From Argyresthia goedartella (lineage: Eukaryota; Arthropoda; Insecta; Lepidoptera; Argyresthiidae): a stretch of DNA of 64,000 bases. The position numbers and the translations under genes were made by a program. The stretch lies in NCBI GenBank assembly GCA_949825045.1, contig OX463815.1, forward strand, positions 17,105,231-17,169,230, given 5' to 3'. Positions 42,190 through 52,686 of this stretch are shown one piece after another; position 1 is the first letter of the stretch, and each line of letters opens with the position of its first letter. Below the pieces are notes generated by a model that was given only the letters and a program-made list of their open reading frames with translations, made no database searches and was not told the origin of the DNA.

Positions 42190-42521
42190 TGTTGAGTCCA
42201 AAACTTAACATATGTACCTGTATAGAGTATACCTGTATAATTTATTACTGTTATTTGGAAAAGCGCCATCTATAGATTTCATTGTATATTATTTGCATTA
42301 CAAATTGACCTTGATCTGACTGATCACACGTTAGACATGTATAAGCTTGAAGCATTTTATGATAGATGGCGCTAGTAGTCTAAACCGCCTACTAACTGTG
42401 CTATAAATTGGTAGACATAAGGAATTTCTCTCTCTTTGCCTTGCAACCGTCCAATACAACGCACGTATCAATTTCGGCCTTTTCATTTCGCTCCTTCACC
42501 CTCTATGTCCCGAGTGCGACA
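42190..42521 (+). repeat. 3' LTR of the BEL/Pao element at 38.5 kb
   Basis: 332 bp, same sequence as the 5' LTR, followed by target duplication ACGGT. Confidence 0.95.
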
Positions 42522-42566
42522 ACGGTTTTGACTATCTTACGGTGACATATATATATATATATATAT

Positions 42567-43106
42567 TGCTCTTCTTCGTCTTTCGCATGGAAGGGGAAGG
42601 GAGAGTGAGGGATAGCTCTGTCCCTCACATCGAAGTTAAGTTGTTTAGTCAGCAGTCATTACAAATAAATCACATAGGTAGAGATAGTGTCAATAAGAAC
42701 CGGCTCAGCAATGCTGAACTGAGACAAGTATCAGCTTCAGCGCTGGTTTTCAGCCGGCCCTCCAGAACACCAGAAGGTACAATTTACTCGTGGGTCGATA
42801 TTAGGTAGGTACTTGTAAAAATAGTAACAAATATTCAAACAAAAAGGGAAAAAACTACAAATATTTTCTTTACAAAAACAAAATACCCAAAATAATATCT
42901 AAAAAATATAAATAATAATAATAATAAACAAAGCACAATTTAGCTATGGAGTAGGCAGCAGCACATAAAATCCAGTTTCATCAGGCGACTATGCAGGCCA
43001 TAAAAAAACGGCCTAGTGTAGATCGGAATCGTACACAAAGGGCTTCGTACCATCGTCCAAAAAAACATGATCACTAAAAATAATAAAACAAAAAGTGAAT
43101 GATGTC
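42567..43106. other. Intergenic, low-complexity fragments
   Basis: A GGGAGAGTGAGGGATAGCTC / GTCCCTCAC hairpin is at about 42598-42628, and an ATA-type repeat at about 42914-42930. No gene. Confidence 0.4.
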
Positions 43107-43172
43107 CGAACGCGGATTCAAATCCAGAACCCTAAGATTGCAAACTCGATATTAAACCAATTGCGCCACCAC
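43107..43172 (-). repeat. tRNA-like sequence (A and B box), probable SINE head
   Basis: On the minus strand TGGCGCAATTGG fits a pol III A box and GGATTTGAATCC a diverged B box at about the right spacing. The acceptor arm does not pair well, so a functional tRNA is unlikely. It abuts a non-LTR 3' end on the right. Confidence 0.45.
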
Positions 43173-43204
43173 ATTGCATTCGATAAACCACGACACATAC
43201 GATC

Positions 43205-43565
43205 AAATAAAGGGCAATGTATTCGCTTCTACCACAAAATACCGACTGAGTTACAAGAATTGTCTGTAAATAAATTTAAAAATGTTGTTAAAAATCGCTT
43301 ATGTAAAAAAGCTTACTACAAAATATCAGATTATGTAGAAGACAAGAAAGCTTGGGAAGGTGTTTGCTCCAATTCTGTAAAAAATAACGTATAAAGCTGG
43401 AGGTTTCTAGTCGCCTCTTTGCCTCCAGCATCTAAAACATTGAGGTGACGGAATTCAAATTGAGTTCTATATTTCCCTGTACCTTATACATGTGTTAGTT
43501 TAAGATTTGACAGTCTCCAAATGTTACCTATGTGTTTCTTATGGAAATAAACTCTTTTTGAATTT
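43205..43565 (+). pseudogene. Jockey-type non-LTR element, 3' end only
   Basis: The frame reads QCIRFYHKIPTELQELSVNK then VVKNRLCKKAYYKISDY and VEDKKAWE, the conserved C-terminal tail of Jockey-type RTs, with a stop at 43394. A 3' UTR follows with AATAAA near 43544 and a TTGAATTTTGAATTGAAT tail. It is a 5'-truncated copy. Confidence 0.7.
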
Positions 43566-44379
43566 TGAATTGAATCTTGTTATTGTTTGTTATTTCGTAG
43601 GTGGTGTTAAAACATGTCTCTTCGAGGGGGAATCACTTTAATCTATGAAATTTTGTGTACTTCATTATTTGTTGCTGCTGTCATCAGAAATACACATTAT
43701 TCATGAGATACAGCTCACTGACGGACGTATGGATGAACAGATGCATGGACGGACAGCGGGGGCTTAGTAAGAGGGCTCGGTTACGGAACCCTAATAAAAT
43801 CATTTTTTTTAAGGTTTTATAAAATATCTTCACTTAACCTACGCTATTATTTTATTTGGAATAGATAATTATAGCTTACCTTGATCTTGCAACCCCTTCC
43901 GTGGGGTGTTTGACGCGATAGCGGAGGGGAGGGAGGGGCGGCCGCGACCTATTGCGCAAGAGTCTCCTCACGACTATGCCGCCGAGAGCGAGCACATCGT
44001 AATTTTATTGACACACCGTCATAGAGCTGGGTGGAGCTAGAAGTAACATCCCATTCAATCACACTCAATAATACAAAATTGGTTAAATCAAACTGACCTT
44101 TAACACTTTGCTTATAAGGTTCACATAAATCTATAGGTGTCCCGTTCTCAACATCGAGCGAGTACCAGGCGGTAGGCTTGCCTACACAGGGACTGGCAAC
44201 AATTTAAAAAAAAAACGAAAAAATGTCGTACGTTGTAAACCCTGTCATACGTTTATAGTAACATTGACAATTAGTTTATCGATGTACCAAATGATAGAGA
44301 TAATTTTCGCCAGACACCGTAGAAGCAGGCCAATGTGGTACTCGCCTCACGTTGAGTTTCGGGACAACCTGTATATCAA
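43566..44379. other. Intergenic with repeat fragments
   Basis: 43725-43800 ends with GGTTACGGAACCCTAATAAA, a fragment of the GGTTCCGTACC repeat family. A GC-rich patch lies at 43890-44000. No gene could be supported. Confidence 0.4.
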
Positions 44380-44582
44380 GGAAAATAATATAATATGACT
44401 AGCTGATGCCCGCAACTTATAATTTACCGAGATAAAGTTACCCTCCTTCTGGTGCAGTGGGATAAAAAGTATCCTTATTATTAATCTAGCTCGTAAACTA
44501 TCTCTGTGCAAAATTTTATTCAAATCCATTCAGCCGTTTTAAAAAACATCGATACTTTCACATTTATAATATTAGTGGGATT
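44380..44582 (+). repeat. Dispersed lepidopteran repeat (AGCTGATGCCCGC family)
   Basis: Starts ATGACTAGCTGATGCCCGC and ends TTTATAATATTAGTGGGATT, with AAACTATCTCTGTGCAAAAT and CATTCAGCCGTTTTA inside. A partial reverse copy is at 10375-10530. Confidence 0.75.
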
Positions 44583-45089
44583 GTTAAGCAAATTAGATTT
44601 TTATGACTATTTATTTTAAAAATAAACTAGTGTGTTTGTGTTTATAGCTACTTTTGAATACACTTATCCCTCGCCTTCCATTTTGATCAATTATCGTTGT
44701 ACATATTATTTATTTCTATACATTTAGTAGGTAAGTAGTAGTAGTTTGCTTGGAGTTGTCGTATCTGTACATATCACGTCCAACTTATTTGCTCTTCCGT
44801 TTTGCAAGTAACGGTAACCAATCTGAAAAATTTACGAATAAAATAAAAATCATGTTCTTTTTAAATGGCAGATAGTAAGGGATGCCAAAAATATTACAAG
44901 CTTTTTAATTAATAAAGTCTTAGTAGAGTTCCTCTCCTTACTTAAAAGTAGTCGTAGTAGTGAAAAATCCTCAAATTAATCTCATTGAAGAGATTGTCTC
45001 ACTGGAGATTCATGAAGCGTATATTTTTTTTCGTAAACAGGGTATAGAGGTAGATATTAACACTCAAGAGGCCTTTAGGGAATAACAAA
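44583..45089. other. Region without supported genes
   Basis: AT-rich sequence, nothing recognised. Confidence 0.4.
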
Positions 45090-45305
45090 ATGACCAAATA
45101 AAAAACTATTGAACAAATGACCAAAGTGAGCGAAAAAAATAATGAATTGCGCGACAAAGTTACTCTTTAGCACGACTAAATTGCTGAATGGTATAGCCAC
45201 CGCTTAAGGCTAAATAAAGACTGTATAAGCGAAGTGGTGTGTCAGGGTAGGTGAAGGATAAAGGGGGTGAGCCAACTGTGTTAGGTTGAACATGTAAAAA
45301 CAACG
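45090..45305 (+). repeat. Dispersed repeat with GGATAAAGGGGGTGAGC core
   Basis: Matches 21572-21835 in its left flank (CAAATGACCA, GAGCGAAAAAAATAATGAAT) and in the core AGGTGAAGGATAAAGGGGG. The right arm of the stem is missing, so the hairpin is deleted in this copy. Confidence 0.6.
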
Positions 45306-45587
45306 GACTCCAACGCAAGTTTTTTATTTTATTTTACTCGAATTTCGTTTCCAAGTTGCTATTTTTAGATTTCTTATCGCGCGATTTAGTAATCTTGTCA
45401 GACGAAGCCAGTGTTTCTAGTCGCGCTCATTTTTGGCGCTAATAAGTTAGGCAAAACCAGTATTTTTAGCCAAGAACAAACTGGATTGGCAGTCATCCGT
45501 TTAAATACTAACCAACTTTAATTACTTCCTCGAGTGTTTGGATAGACCACGACTGCTCCGAAATATTAAGTATGAAATGAAATCTGA

Positions 45588-45832
45588 CGACCCGAATGGC
45601 CGAGCCGGCAGTGACACTGCTTACGAAGCCAAGGGTCCCAGGTTCGAGTCCCGGTGGGGGCAAATATTTGTTTGATGAAAACGGATGTTTGTATCCTAGT
45701 CATGGTTGTTTATCTATCTAAGTACAATATTTATCTATACAAGTATGTGTATCGTTGTCTAGTACCCAAGATACAGGGAGTACTAGTTTGGGGCTAGATC
45801 AATGAGTGTAAATCGTATCCAAGGTATTATTA
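45588..45832 (+). mobile_element. tRNA-derived SINE, copy 2
   Basis: Starts GACCCGAATGGCCGAGCCGG, B box GGTTCGAGTCC, body GATCAATGAGTGTAAATCG, ATT-repeat tail. Same family as 29072-29311; the target duplication is not clear. Confidence 0.85.
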
Positions 45833-46494
45833 TTATGTGATCATTAGACCTTATGCCTATGAGTGTGACTTGTGCTGATATTTCAGATATTTGATGTGCA
45901 GGGTTCCTCTGCGTTCCCTTTGCCGGGACCGACTAAGTATTTTACGCTGTATTGTTTGTGAGTAAACGTATTTCTAATTGATCCTATAACTGCCTACTAC
46001 ATGGAATTCTACATGCACTACGATTCTACATACATTACGAGTATACGCTGTTCTCAAAAATGTACATAGGTGTAGATGCTTGTAGACTCTAAGCGCACTT
46101 ACCAGACATTATAATCAGCATTGCAATACTTTTTGATCTAATGTCGTAGCAATTATCAATAGATATGCATAAGATTGTTTTGCTAATGGTTCTTATTCTA
46201 TGCTAAGATGACGTACCCAGCAAGTACAACACTTTGAAGTTAGCTAAGGTCAAGAGTTTACGTTTCGTGTTTGCTTGTTTGTTTATGTAATTTATTATTA
46301 AGGCCGGATACACGATGAAAATTCCAAGGTTTTACTGAGACTTTTGGTAAAAATAACTGACTACTGGGTACAATTGTCTACCATTTCTGACTTTGTTATT
46401 TTATAACATGCAATGCTTATGTATTTGAGTTTTGAGTATTTCTTATGTCAGAAAATGTAGTGGGTAGAATGTTGCAGATTAATTAGCCATAATA
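45833..46494. other. Region without supported genes
   Basis: Intergenic sequence; nothing recognised. Confidence 0.4.
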
Positions 46495-46740
46495 ATAATA
46501 ATAATACTATTTTTACACACATTGATCTAGCCCCAAACTAGGATTCCCTGTATCTTGGTTACTAGACAACGATACACATACTTATTTAGATAAATATCAT
46601 ACTTAAATAGATAAACAACCATGACTAGGGTACAAACTCCGTTCTGATCAAACAAATATTTGCCCCCACCGGGACTCGAATCCGGGATCCTTGGCTTCGA
46701 AGGCAGGGTCACTGCCGACTCGGCCATTCGGGTCGTCATA
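46495..46740 (-). mobile_element. tRNA-derived SINE, copy 3
   Basis: Reverse-orientation copy of the family at 29072 and 45588: the tail (AAT repeats) is on the left and the tRNA-like head with GGACTCGAATCC on the right. Confidence 0.85.
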
Positions 46741-47174
46741 TATGGAGACGATTCAGGAACAGAAGCTGGTCACGATTGATGTGACTTTGCACGATTTCTT
46801 GTAAATCATGGCGAGGAACTGATCTCTTGAAGTATTTCCCATTGTATTTAAATACGGAGCAAATTTCCATAGCCAATGGTTTCCCTTAGATAACATAAAA
46901 ATATGTATTTGATGAGAATAACTAAGATAGTATATATTTAAGTGTATGGGGCGTTGGGCATTGCAAGATCAGTCATCATACTGCGTCCCACACTTCCTTT
47001 TCTCCCCCTACCTAGCCTTTTTCTAACGAATACCTATATAGAACAGATTTAATTTAATAATTGGTTATAATCATTAAATGTATTACAATTTCGAGGGAGG
47101 GAGGGTCTGTCGCCAGATGAAACATTTCTCCCGTTCTTCCACGTCACATCTATATGATTACTTATATCTTTTTA
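46741..47174. other. Region without supported genes
   Basis: Intergenic sequence; the left edge of the composite repeat at 47175 may start somewhat earlier. Confidence 0.35.
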
Positions 47175-47640
47175 TCTACACACGTATCATAAACCCTCTT
47201 TACTGCATACAAAAACCGCACGTTACGATCAGCATAATGTTAAACTACTTGATAAAACTAATTTCTTATCTGAAAAATTACACATTATGACCATAATGTG
47301 TAATTTTTCTACATATTATGACGTTCAAATTTCAAACGCCGACACCCACCTGCGTGTCGCTCCTAGTTTGTCTGTGAAGTTGGTACTGACATTCAAATTT
47401 CGAACGCCGACGCCCGCCTGCGTGAACTTGGTACTATAGAACAAGCTAAACAACTGCAGAGCCACAATGCCGGTCAAACATGCGGTTCCTGAACACATCA
47501 AAGAGAGCTTATGATATGTGTGTAGATAAACTAGTGTATGTAACTGTACATAATTAAGCATTAAAACTCTCGAGTGATATTATTATGAAACTCGCCGAGT
47601 ATTAATGCCCTCCATTATGTAGCAGTTACATAAACTACTA
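47175..47640 (+). repeat. Composite dispersed repeat with palindromic core
   Basis: Left part matches 11890-12057, including a near-perfect palindrome AAAATTACACATTATG / CATAATGTGTAATTTT at about 47274-47308. The right part matches 17890-18125. Within it the AACGCCGACRCCCRCCTGCG block occurs twice (about 47335 and 47403). No protein motif. Confidence 0.7.
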
Positions 47641-48899
47641 TTGTATTCTACATATTATTGTGTTGCGAATAAGTTTTGTGACAGATATGAGCTGTTGCTC
47701 CTGCGTCAAAAATCATGGTATACGATAAGTTATTATCATCATACTGGATAGAGACTGTATGACGCATTGCTGTAATTAGCAGGCAGTGTTTCACTTGTAG
47801 GTGAGTATTATAGAATCCTTGGAAGGCACTCATACACGAAAAACGTCTTCACGACAATGTTTTCTTGATGTTAGTATCAACAATTATCTTCCGACTTACG
47901 AAAGGTTGAACATCGTACAGCGAACTGGCACCATAAGATCTATGTTATTATTAGCGTACCTATGAAGACGTACCATGCCGGCTTACACGTAACAGAAGTG
48001 CAGCCATCCTTAGAAATAGCATTTAAGGGCTGAACATAGGTCAATGGCATTGAGAATTAGACAAAGAGAACAAATACCCGTCGCATCGCGTCGAAGCAGA
48101 CAGACGCATGCTCCCGCGCAGAGCCCCGCGGGGCAGCCCGAGCTTCGAGGCCGAGAAAATTATAGAAAATATTACTAAACTCCTGTAATACATTAAAAAT
48201 AAAATAAAACAACCAAAAATTTTACCTTTTTTTACCTATTTTTGCGTGTAAGTTTCATACAGGAAACTGATTTCGTCTCCGAGCGCTTGTTCATTTAGTT
48301 GAATAATAATGCATTGCGAAAAATATTTTTAAGTATTAAATATAACAGATATACGGTAATTTTAAAAGTCCATTCTTATCTCTATAGACCTTTTATAACA
48401 TATATTTATCCTACATTTTTATGTTGTCTAGTTTAGCCTAGAATTGAAGCTAAAGATGCATTTCTGGCCATATTTAATCCCTTAACAGTTGGGATAGAGC
48501 TATGCGGCGGCGATCTCCCTTCCTTTTCCAATCGATACAAGGAGAAGGAGACTGATTCAAAGCTCTGTCTTTACTGACTGTTAACTGATATCAAATACCG
48601 CTCCTAAGTAGGGCTCCACTTTAGCAAAGTCTATCTTGCTATGACGACGTTAGTTGACGTTGCATGGACTGTTTACCCGTAACTAGGGAACAGTTATATA
48701 AAGTTAAGGTTAAATTTCGTACTGTTTCTGAATTGGTATTTTCGACCGTACTGCACTGTGCATGAGGTATTAATCTCTATGTGAAGGTAGTGCAGTGGCA
48801 TCTGTAAATTTGGCCGAAAACTAATCATGATCGCTGGTTATGTCAGTCAGTAGGAAGTTAACAAACCAACGAGCGTAGTGTGGGCTCAGCTCGATAGAT
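47641..48899. other. Region without supported genes
   Basis: Mostly AT-rich. 48480-48582 has inverted ends (TTAACAGT..GATAGAGCTATG and CAAAGCTCTGTC..ACTGTTAA), possibly a small old MITE. A GC-rich patch lies at 48080-48155. No gene. Confidence 0.4.
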
Positions 48900-49180
48900 G
48901 GCAATAGTTAGATTGCCTTGTTTTAAACAACGACAAAACAAAACTCATAAATTTAAAATCACCATGCATGAAAGGTCAACTACACCGTCAAATTATATCA
49001 CATGGACATACTTGTATGTTGACCAAAGTTTTGCAAAATCTTGCCCTGCCCCAATATTGAAGTCGTAAACTCGCACGTTTGTAATTGACCATAAGTTCAA
49101 CTGGAATAATCATATAGATTGAGTATATACAAAGCTGCGAGCTATTCTAACAAACATTTACGTAATAAAAATCGTTCCAT
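48900..49180 (+). pseudogene. Faint non-LTR reverse transcriptase relic
   Basis: Short blocks in changing frames: LNNDKTKLINL near 48930, then a block like IDHKFNWNNHID with VYTKLRAILTNI near 49080-49160. These correspond in order to the region just after the RT catalytic site in Jockey/CR1 elements. Too decayed for family assignment. Confidence 0.35.
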
Positions 49181-49195
49181 CTGAACGTCTCCGTT

Positions 49196-49258
49196 TGTCC
49201 GTCTTTCCACCTGGCCGTCTGTCCATCTGTCCGGCTGTCCGTCTGTCCGCCAGCGGGA
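49196..49258. repeat. GTCC/GTCT microsatellite-like tract
   Basis: Imperfect CCGTCTGTCC units, as found inside the GGTTCCGTACC repeat family. Confidence 0.6.
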
Positions 49259-49350
49259 TGTATCCCATAACCTGTAACACATAGATCGATTGTTTAAATT
49301 ATCACAGAATCTGTATTTATCTTGCTACTACATAATTCTGTCAAAAAAAT

Positions 49351-49500
49351 GGGAAATATTAAACTGCACATAAAAAATACTGTTTTGCACAGGAAATATC
49401 AGGGCAAAATGCTGCGGTAACTCAGGTGAAGGGTAAAGGGTGTGAGCGAAGCGAAGCCCCCTTTATCGTTCGTGTTACGTTGAACATGTAAGAACAACAA
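49351..49500 (+). repeat. Dispersed repeat with GGGTGTGAGCGAAGC stem-loop
   Basis: Same order of blocks as 30350-30460: GGGAAATATTAAACTGCACA, CAGGGCAAAATGCTGCGGTA, GAAGGGTAAAGGG, GAGCGAAGCGAAGCCCCCTT, then GTTGAACATGTAAGAACAAC as at 45280. Confidence 0.7.
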
Positions 49501-49559
49501 AAAATACTTAAAACATAAACTTAGGTACACATAAAATATTTAAAACATAAAAAGTGTTT

Positions 49560-50099
49560 TTGTTGCTTCTTTTTTGCAGTGCAAATCTGTATTTTTGATA
49601 TGCGATTCAATAATAGCCCGAAAAATTGGCGTCCTTTTATCTATTGGGATATGTTGTTTATAGACTGAAGATAAAATTCATGTACTCTCTTCTCCTCCGT
49701 GGCAGTCCGGGGTGGGCGTCACCCCCGCGCCCGCGGCTCGGATCGTATTCCAAAGCGAGGTTTCTTACAGTTTTAAAGAAAACCCCACGCGATACTCAAA
49801 CGTTTGTAAAATGAAATGATCCTTGACACATTTATTACATAAATGTATTATGACACCATCCGCGTTTTCATGCAAAAGGGCTTTTAGCATCAAATATTTG
49901 TCGAAGACATTGTACGGGCGCCCGTTGAAGTCTTTTATATTAGCCATTACAATTGTCATTGTAATCTGCTGGTTCCGGACCCTCTCATTTGCGGCATTCA
50001 CGGCCGTAACTTTTCATACAGTTGACTTAGAAGTTTGATTTTTTCACAGCGTTAAGGTACTACAGTATTTCATATAAATTTCTCAAAACAAGTAGCACA
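49560..50099. other. Unrecognised open frame region
   Basis: A minus-strand frame at 50001-49765 has ordinary-looking composition (contains IKDFNGRPYNVFDKYLMLKA and NADGVIIHLCNKC) but I do not recognise a family. It has no clear neighbours, splice sites or start context. It could be a decayed exon or chance. Confidence 0.25.
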
Positions 50100-50470
50100 A
50101 GCGTCCATGGCCCCACGGTATTCGCCCATCGCTAACGATTGTGCGGGTAGCAAAATCTAGCTGAGACGGGTACTGGATGGGTGTCCGTTTCTAAGTGGCT
50201 TTTGTTTCAGGCGCTTCCGTGTTTCAGATGACACGTTAAGCTGGAGGTACTGGCTGCTATCGCTACTCGGTGGCAGTAGTCGTAAAGCTGGCCAGAGGCC
50301 CTAATAGGGCAGCTTGAAAATCATCACAGTCGGGTTGGCCACTAAACCGACATCAACCCGCACTGAGCCAGCGTGGTGGAGTATGGCTCAACCTTACTCG
50401 TATCCGGGTAAAGTTCCTTGCCCCTCGGTGGGGACATTAAATGGGCTACATTATTATATTATTATAAGTA
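50100..50470 (+). repeat. GC-richer dispersed repeat
   Basis: Contains CTACTCGGTGGCAGTAGTCG, GAAAATCATCACAGTCGGGT, CGTGGTGGAGTATGGCTCAA and CCCCTCGGTGGGGACATTAA, ending in ATTAT repeats. I recall this arrangement from lepidopteran genomes as a dispersed repeat, but no second copy is in this window. Confidence 0.4.
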
Positions 50471-50639
50471 CCTAGCAGTCCTAGTACTCAACTTCTAGCT
50501 CAACGCATTGAAACAATAATGATGTGAATGCCGCAGCAGACTTAGCTTGATACTCGCAAAGGAATCAAATCAAAACCTTTCTTAAACATAGCGTCACGCC
50601 TTTTCCCATACGGGGTGGCAGAGGCACAATTGTGCCCAC

Positions 50640-50810
50640 TTTGAGCCAGTTACTCTATACTCCAAATTACAAATTTATTACTGTAGATATTTACCTATAC
50701 TTAGCAATCGTCATTTTTTGCCACTTCTCTACATTGGACCACTGTGGGAGAAGAATGGCGTAGAAACTCCCACAGATTGATTTTTAGATCTCTTTTAAAC
50801 ATTGATTGTG
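50640..50810 (-). repeat. 3' UTR tail of a non-LTR element
   Basis: Closely similar to 5276-5400: TTTATTACTGTAGATATTTA, CATTTTTTGCC-CTTCTCT, CCACAGATTGATTTTTA. Only the 3' UTR is present. Confidence 0.6.
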
Positions 50811-50850
50811 CTTAACTAATACAATTATTATAATATCATTATCATAAATA

Positions 50851-51078
50851 GACTGACGAGCATTGAAAAAGTTCCAGTGAGATAGCACCAAATTACTCCA
50901 AAACGGGAAAGGCTAGCTTAATGACGCCGTCTGCAATATTGAAATACATTTAACAGCGCATCAGAATATTACCAATTAAAAACGTAAATATTGTACACGT
51001 AACATTGGTTCTATGTCTTAGGAGATATTAAGGTGTTTGTCGGCATTTTTTGAGTGGAACTTTTTCATTGCTCGTCAG
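50851..51078. mobile_element. Tc1/mariner-type MITE, 228 bp
   Basis: Inverted ends GACTGACGAGCATTGAAAAA and TTTTTCATTGCTCGTCAG, with about 27 bp matching, flanked by TA on both sides. The interior is AT-rich and non-coding. Confidence 0.75.
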
Positions 51079-51273
51079 TATAATAAGCAGGAATAAATAA
51101 TTACAAAATTAATAACAGCAAGGTCTGTGTTGACTCTATTTTGCGAGACAAGAGGCTGCTAGCCCATCGCCGCAGCTATGGAGTAATGAAGGTTTCCTCA
51201 CGATGTTTTCCATCACCGTTAGATCTTCCGTAAAATGTACTAAAGATAAATTAATTATCTCATTTGTACAAAC

Positions 51274-51343
51274 ATGGTCAGGAATCAAACCTGCATCTCC
51301 TGTGTGAGAAGCAAGCTAGAAACCCGTTAGACTACGGAGCTCT
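51274..51343 (-). repeat. tRNA-like sequence, probable SINE head
   Basis: On the minus strand CTCCGTAGTCTAACGGGTTT resembles an A box region and CAGGTTTGATTCCTG a B box within a T-arm-like stem. The acceptor stem is poor, so a working tRNA is doubtful. Confidence 0.45.
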
Positions 51344-51797
51344 GCCCTTAAAACTTTCTTAAAACTTATATTTATTTATTGTTATGTATTTATTAATATA
51401 ATAATCATTCTTAACGATACTCCATTTCGTATAACATTGGAAAAAAGAAGTAGTGGCAGTTATTTTTTTCGCCATAGCTCAAAATATAAACCAGTCACAG
51501 AAGAGTGCCTTGTGTGCAGGCTCTTTTATGGAATTATAATGTATAGGGGCCTCCAGTGTCAGATATAGTCATATAACTCAACTATTCTTGATGTTCATGA
51601 TATACATATGCTTGAAAAAGGCAATAAATTTTGTACATCAAAGTGTTAACTTACATTTTACTGAATGTTACCCGGTTAAAAAGTATTAATTAAATATCAC
51701 AAAGAATACAATCACAAGTTTAAAACTGGAATCATAAAAGCAAAATAATTCATCCAGAGTAAATATGTCCAATAATAAACATAAACGTTTACATACA
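51344..51797. other. Left flank of the errantivirus-like insertion
   Basis: AT-rich. The last 25 bases (AATAAACATAAACGTTTACA and the target site) belong to the same dispersed repeat that resumes at 63504. Confidence 0.4.
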
Positions 51798-52135
51798 TGT
51801 TACGATGTCACCATCTACAATGAATCACCGACCAGATGGATCACCTCATACGAGATTGCGAAAGACATGGAACCTTCTAGAACATCGATTCCGAATTTCA
51901 TGAGAAATCTGACAGTGCATTTCATTTCCATCGTGGGACCACCACCAGTTTGCCCAGTGCCTTTTTGCTGGAATCGCTCTTGCGAGAGGACGTTTAGTAT
52001 AATTGCGGGATCAATCGCGATCACCCCTAATTTTAAGTGAATAGACTAAGAACATTTGTAACTTTCTACATTAAAGTTGTGAATGGACATATCTCGTCTT
52101 TTTAAAATCCCCTCTGACGGCCAGTACACGTAATT
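51798..52135 (+). repeat. 5' LTR of the errantivirus-like element
   Basis: 338 bp. The right border could be 52134, because the last T is shared with the primer site. About five differences from the 3' LTR, all in the middle third. Confidence 0.9.
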
Positions 52136-52686
52136 GGCGCAGCCGGTAGTGGGTAGTTGGTCAGTGCGTGAATCTAACATCGAGGACCACACTGATAGGT
52201 GTCGTATCGGACGACACGGTGCAACTACGATCTACAACCTACGTACGTACAAGTGCCAAGAAGAGGATTTACCGAGCCGCCACATCCAGACATCGATGAG
52301 AAAGCTCCAAGACGAGATGCTGCTACTGTGAGTCATAGAATAGTTACGCCAATTCTATTGATTGCTATTCCCTCACTCTCACAGTAGCTATCCTAGTTCC
52401 TAGTTACCTGTTTCTAATAATTATATCGTATACCTAATATCGGTGTACCTCTTAGTTAAATCTATCTTATTAGTTGTATACCTAATATCGGTGTACCTCT
52501 TAAGTAAATCTATCATAGTTATATCTAAAATCGATATACCTAACTACCAAAATTTTTTACCCACGAGTAGGTAGGGGTCTTAGACCCAGTAGTCGTGAGG
52601 AAATAAGGAGACAGCTAAGCGACCAAAGTCGTGACTTAGACCTCCTAGAAGTAATAGACGAAAGCTTAGAAGATAATTATTTTAGA
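52136..52686 (+). promoter_or_regulatory. 5' leader of the errantivirus-like element: primer site and 48-bp repeats
   Basis: The primer site starts at the LTR border. At 52428-52560 the phrase GTATACCTAATATCGGTGTA occurs twice with a 48 bp period (52428 and 52476), and a degenerate third copy (ATCGATATACCTAAC) follows. In Drosophila gypsy the leader holds a repeat-based insulator; any such role here is only a thought from position. Confidence 0.5.

Larger units (their letters stand above)
38538..42521 (+). mobile_element. BEL/Pao retrotransposon, internally deleted, with identical LTRs
   Basis: 3,984 bp element with 332 bp LTRs (TGTTGAGTCC...GTGCGACA) that read identically, flanked by the 5 bp duplication ACGGT (38533-38537 and 42522-42526), as expected for BEL/Pao. 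The primer site TGGTGACCCC begins at 38872; a purine-rich tract (AATGGGGGCAGG) precedes the 3' LTR. It codes for gag and the start of protease, then jumps to the last about 75 codons of integrase. RT, RNase H and the integrase core are missing, so it needs enzymes from a relative. Confidence 0.9.
38194..42546. mobile_element. Fold-back MITE interrupted by a BEL/Pao element
   Basis: Left arm from 38194 (GTCACCGTAAAATTGTCAAAAC) through AACTATCGACAGATAGTAAAC. The right arm is its inverse: GTTTACTATCTGTCGATAGT at 38484 and onward to 38537, then after the BEL element ACGGTTTTGACTATCTTACGG ending 42546. Both ends sit in TATATA runs. A copy of the GGGCAAACACTGCGGTAG repeat (38375-38455) lies between the arms. 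No coding capacity of its own. Confidence 0.65.

Noticed and set aside
43107..43172. Functional tRNA gene
   Set aside because: A and B boxes are visible but the acceptor stem does not pair, so a SINE head or pseudogene is more likely.
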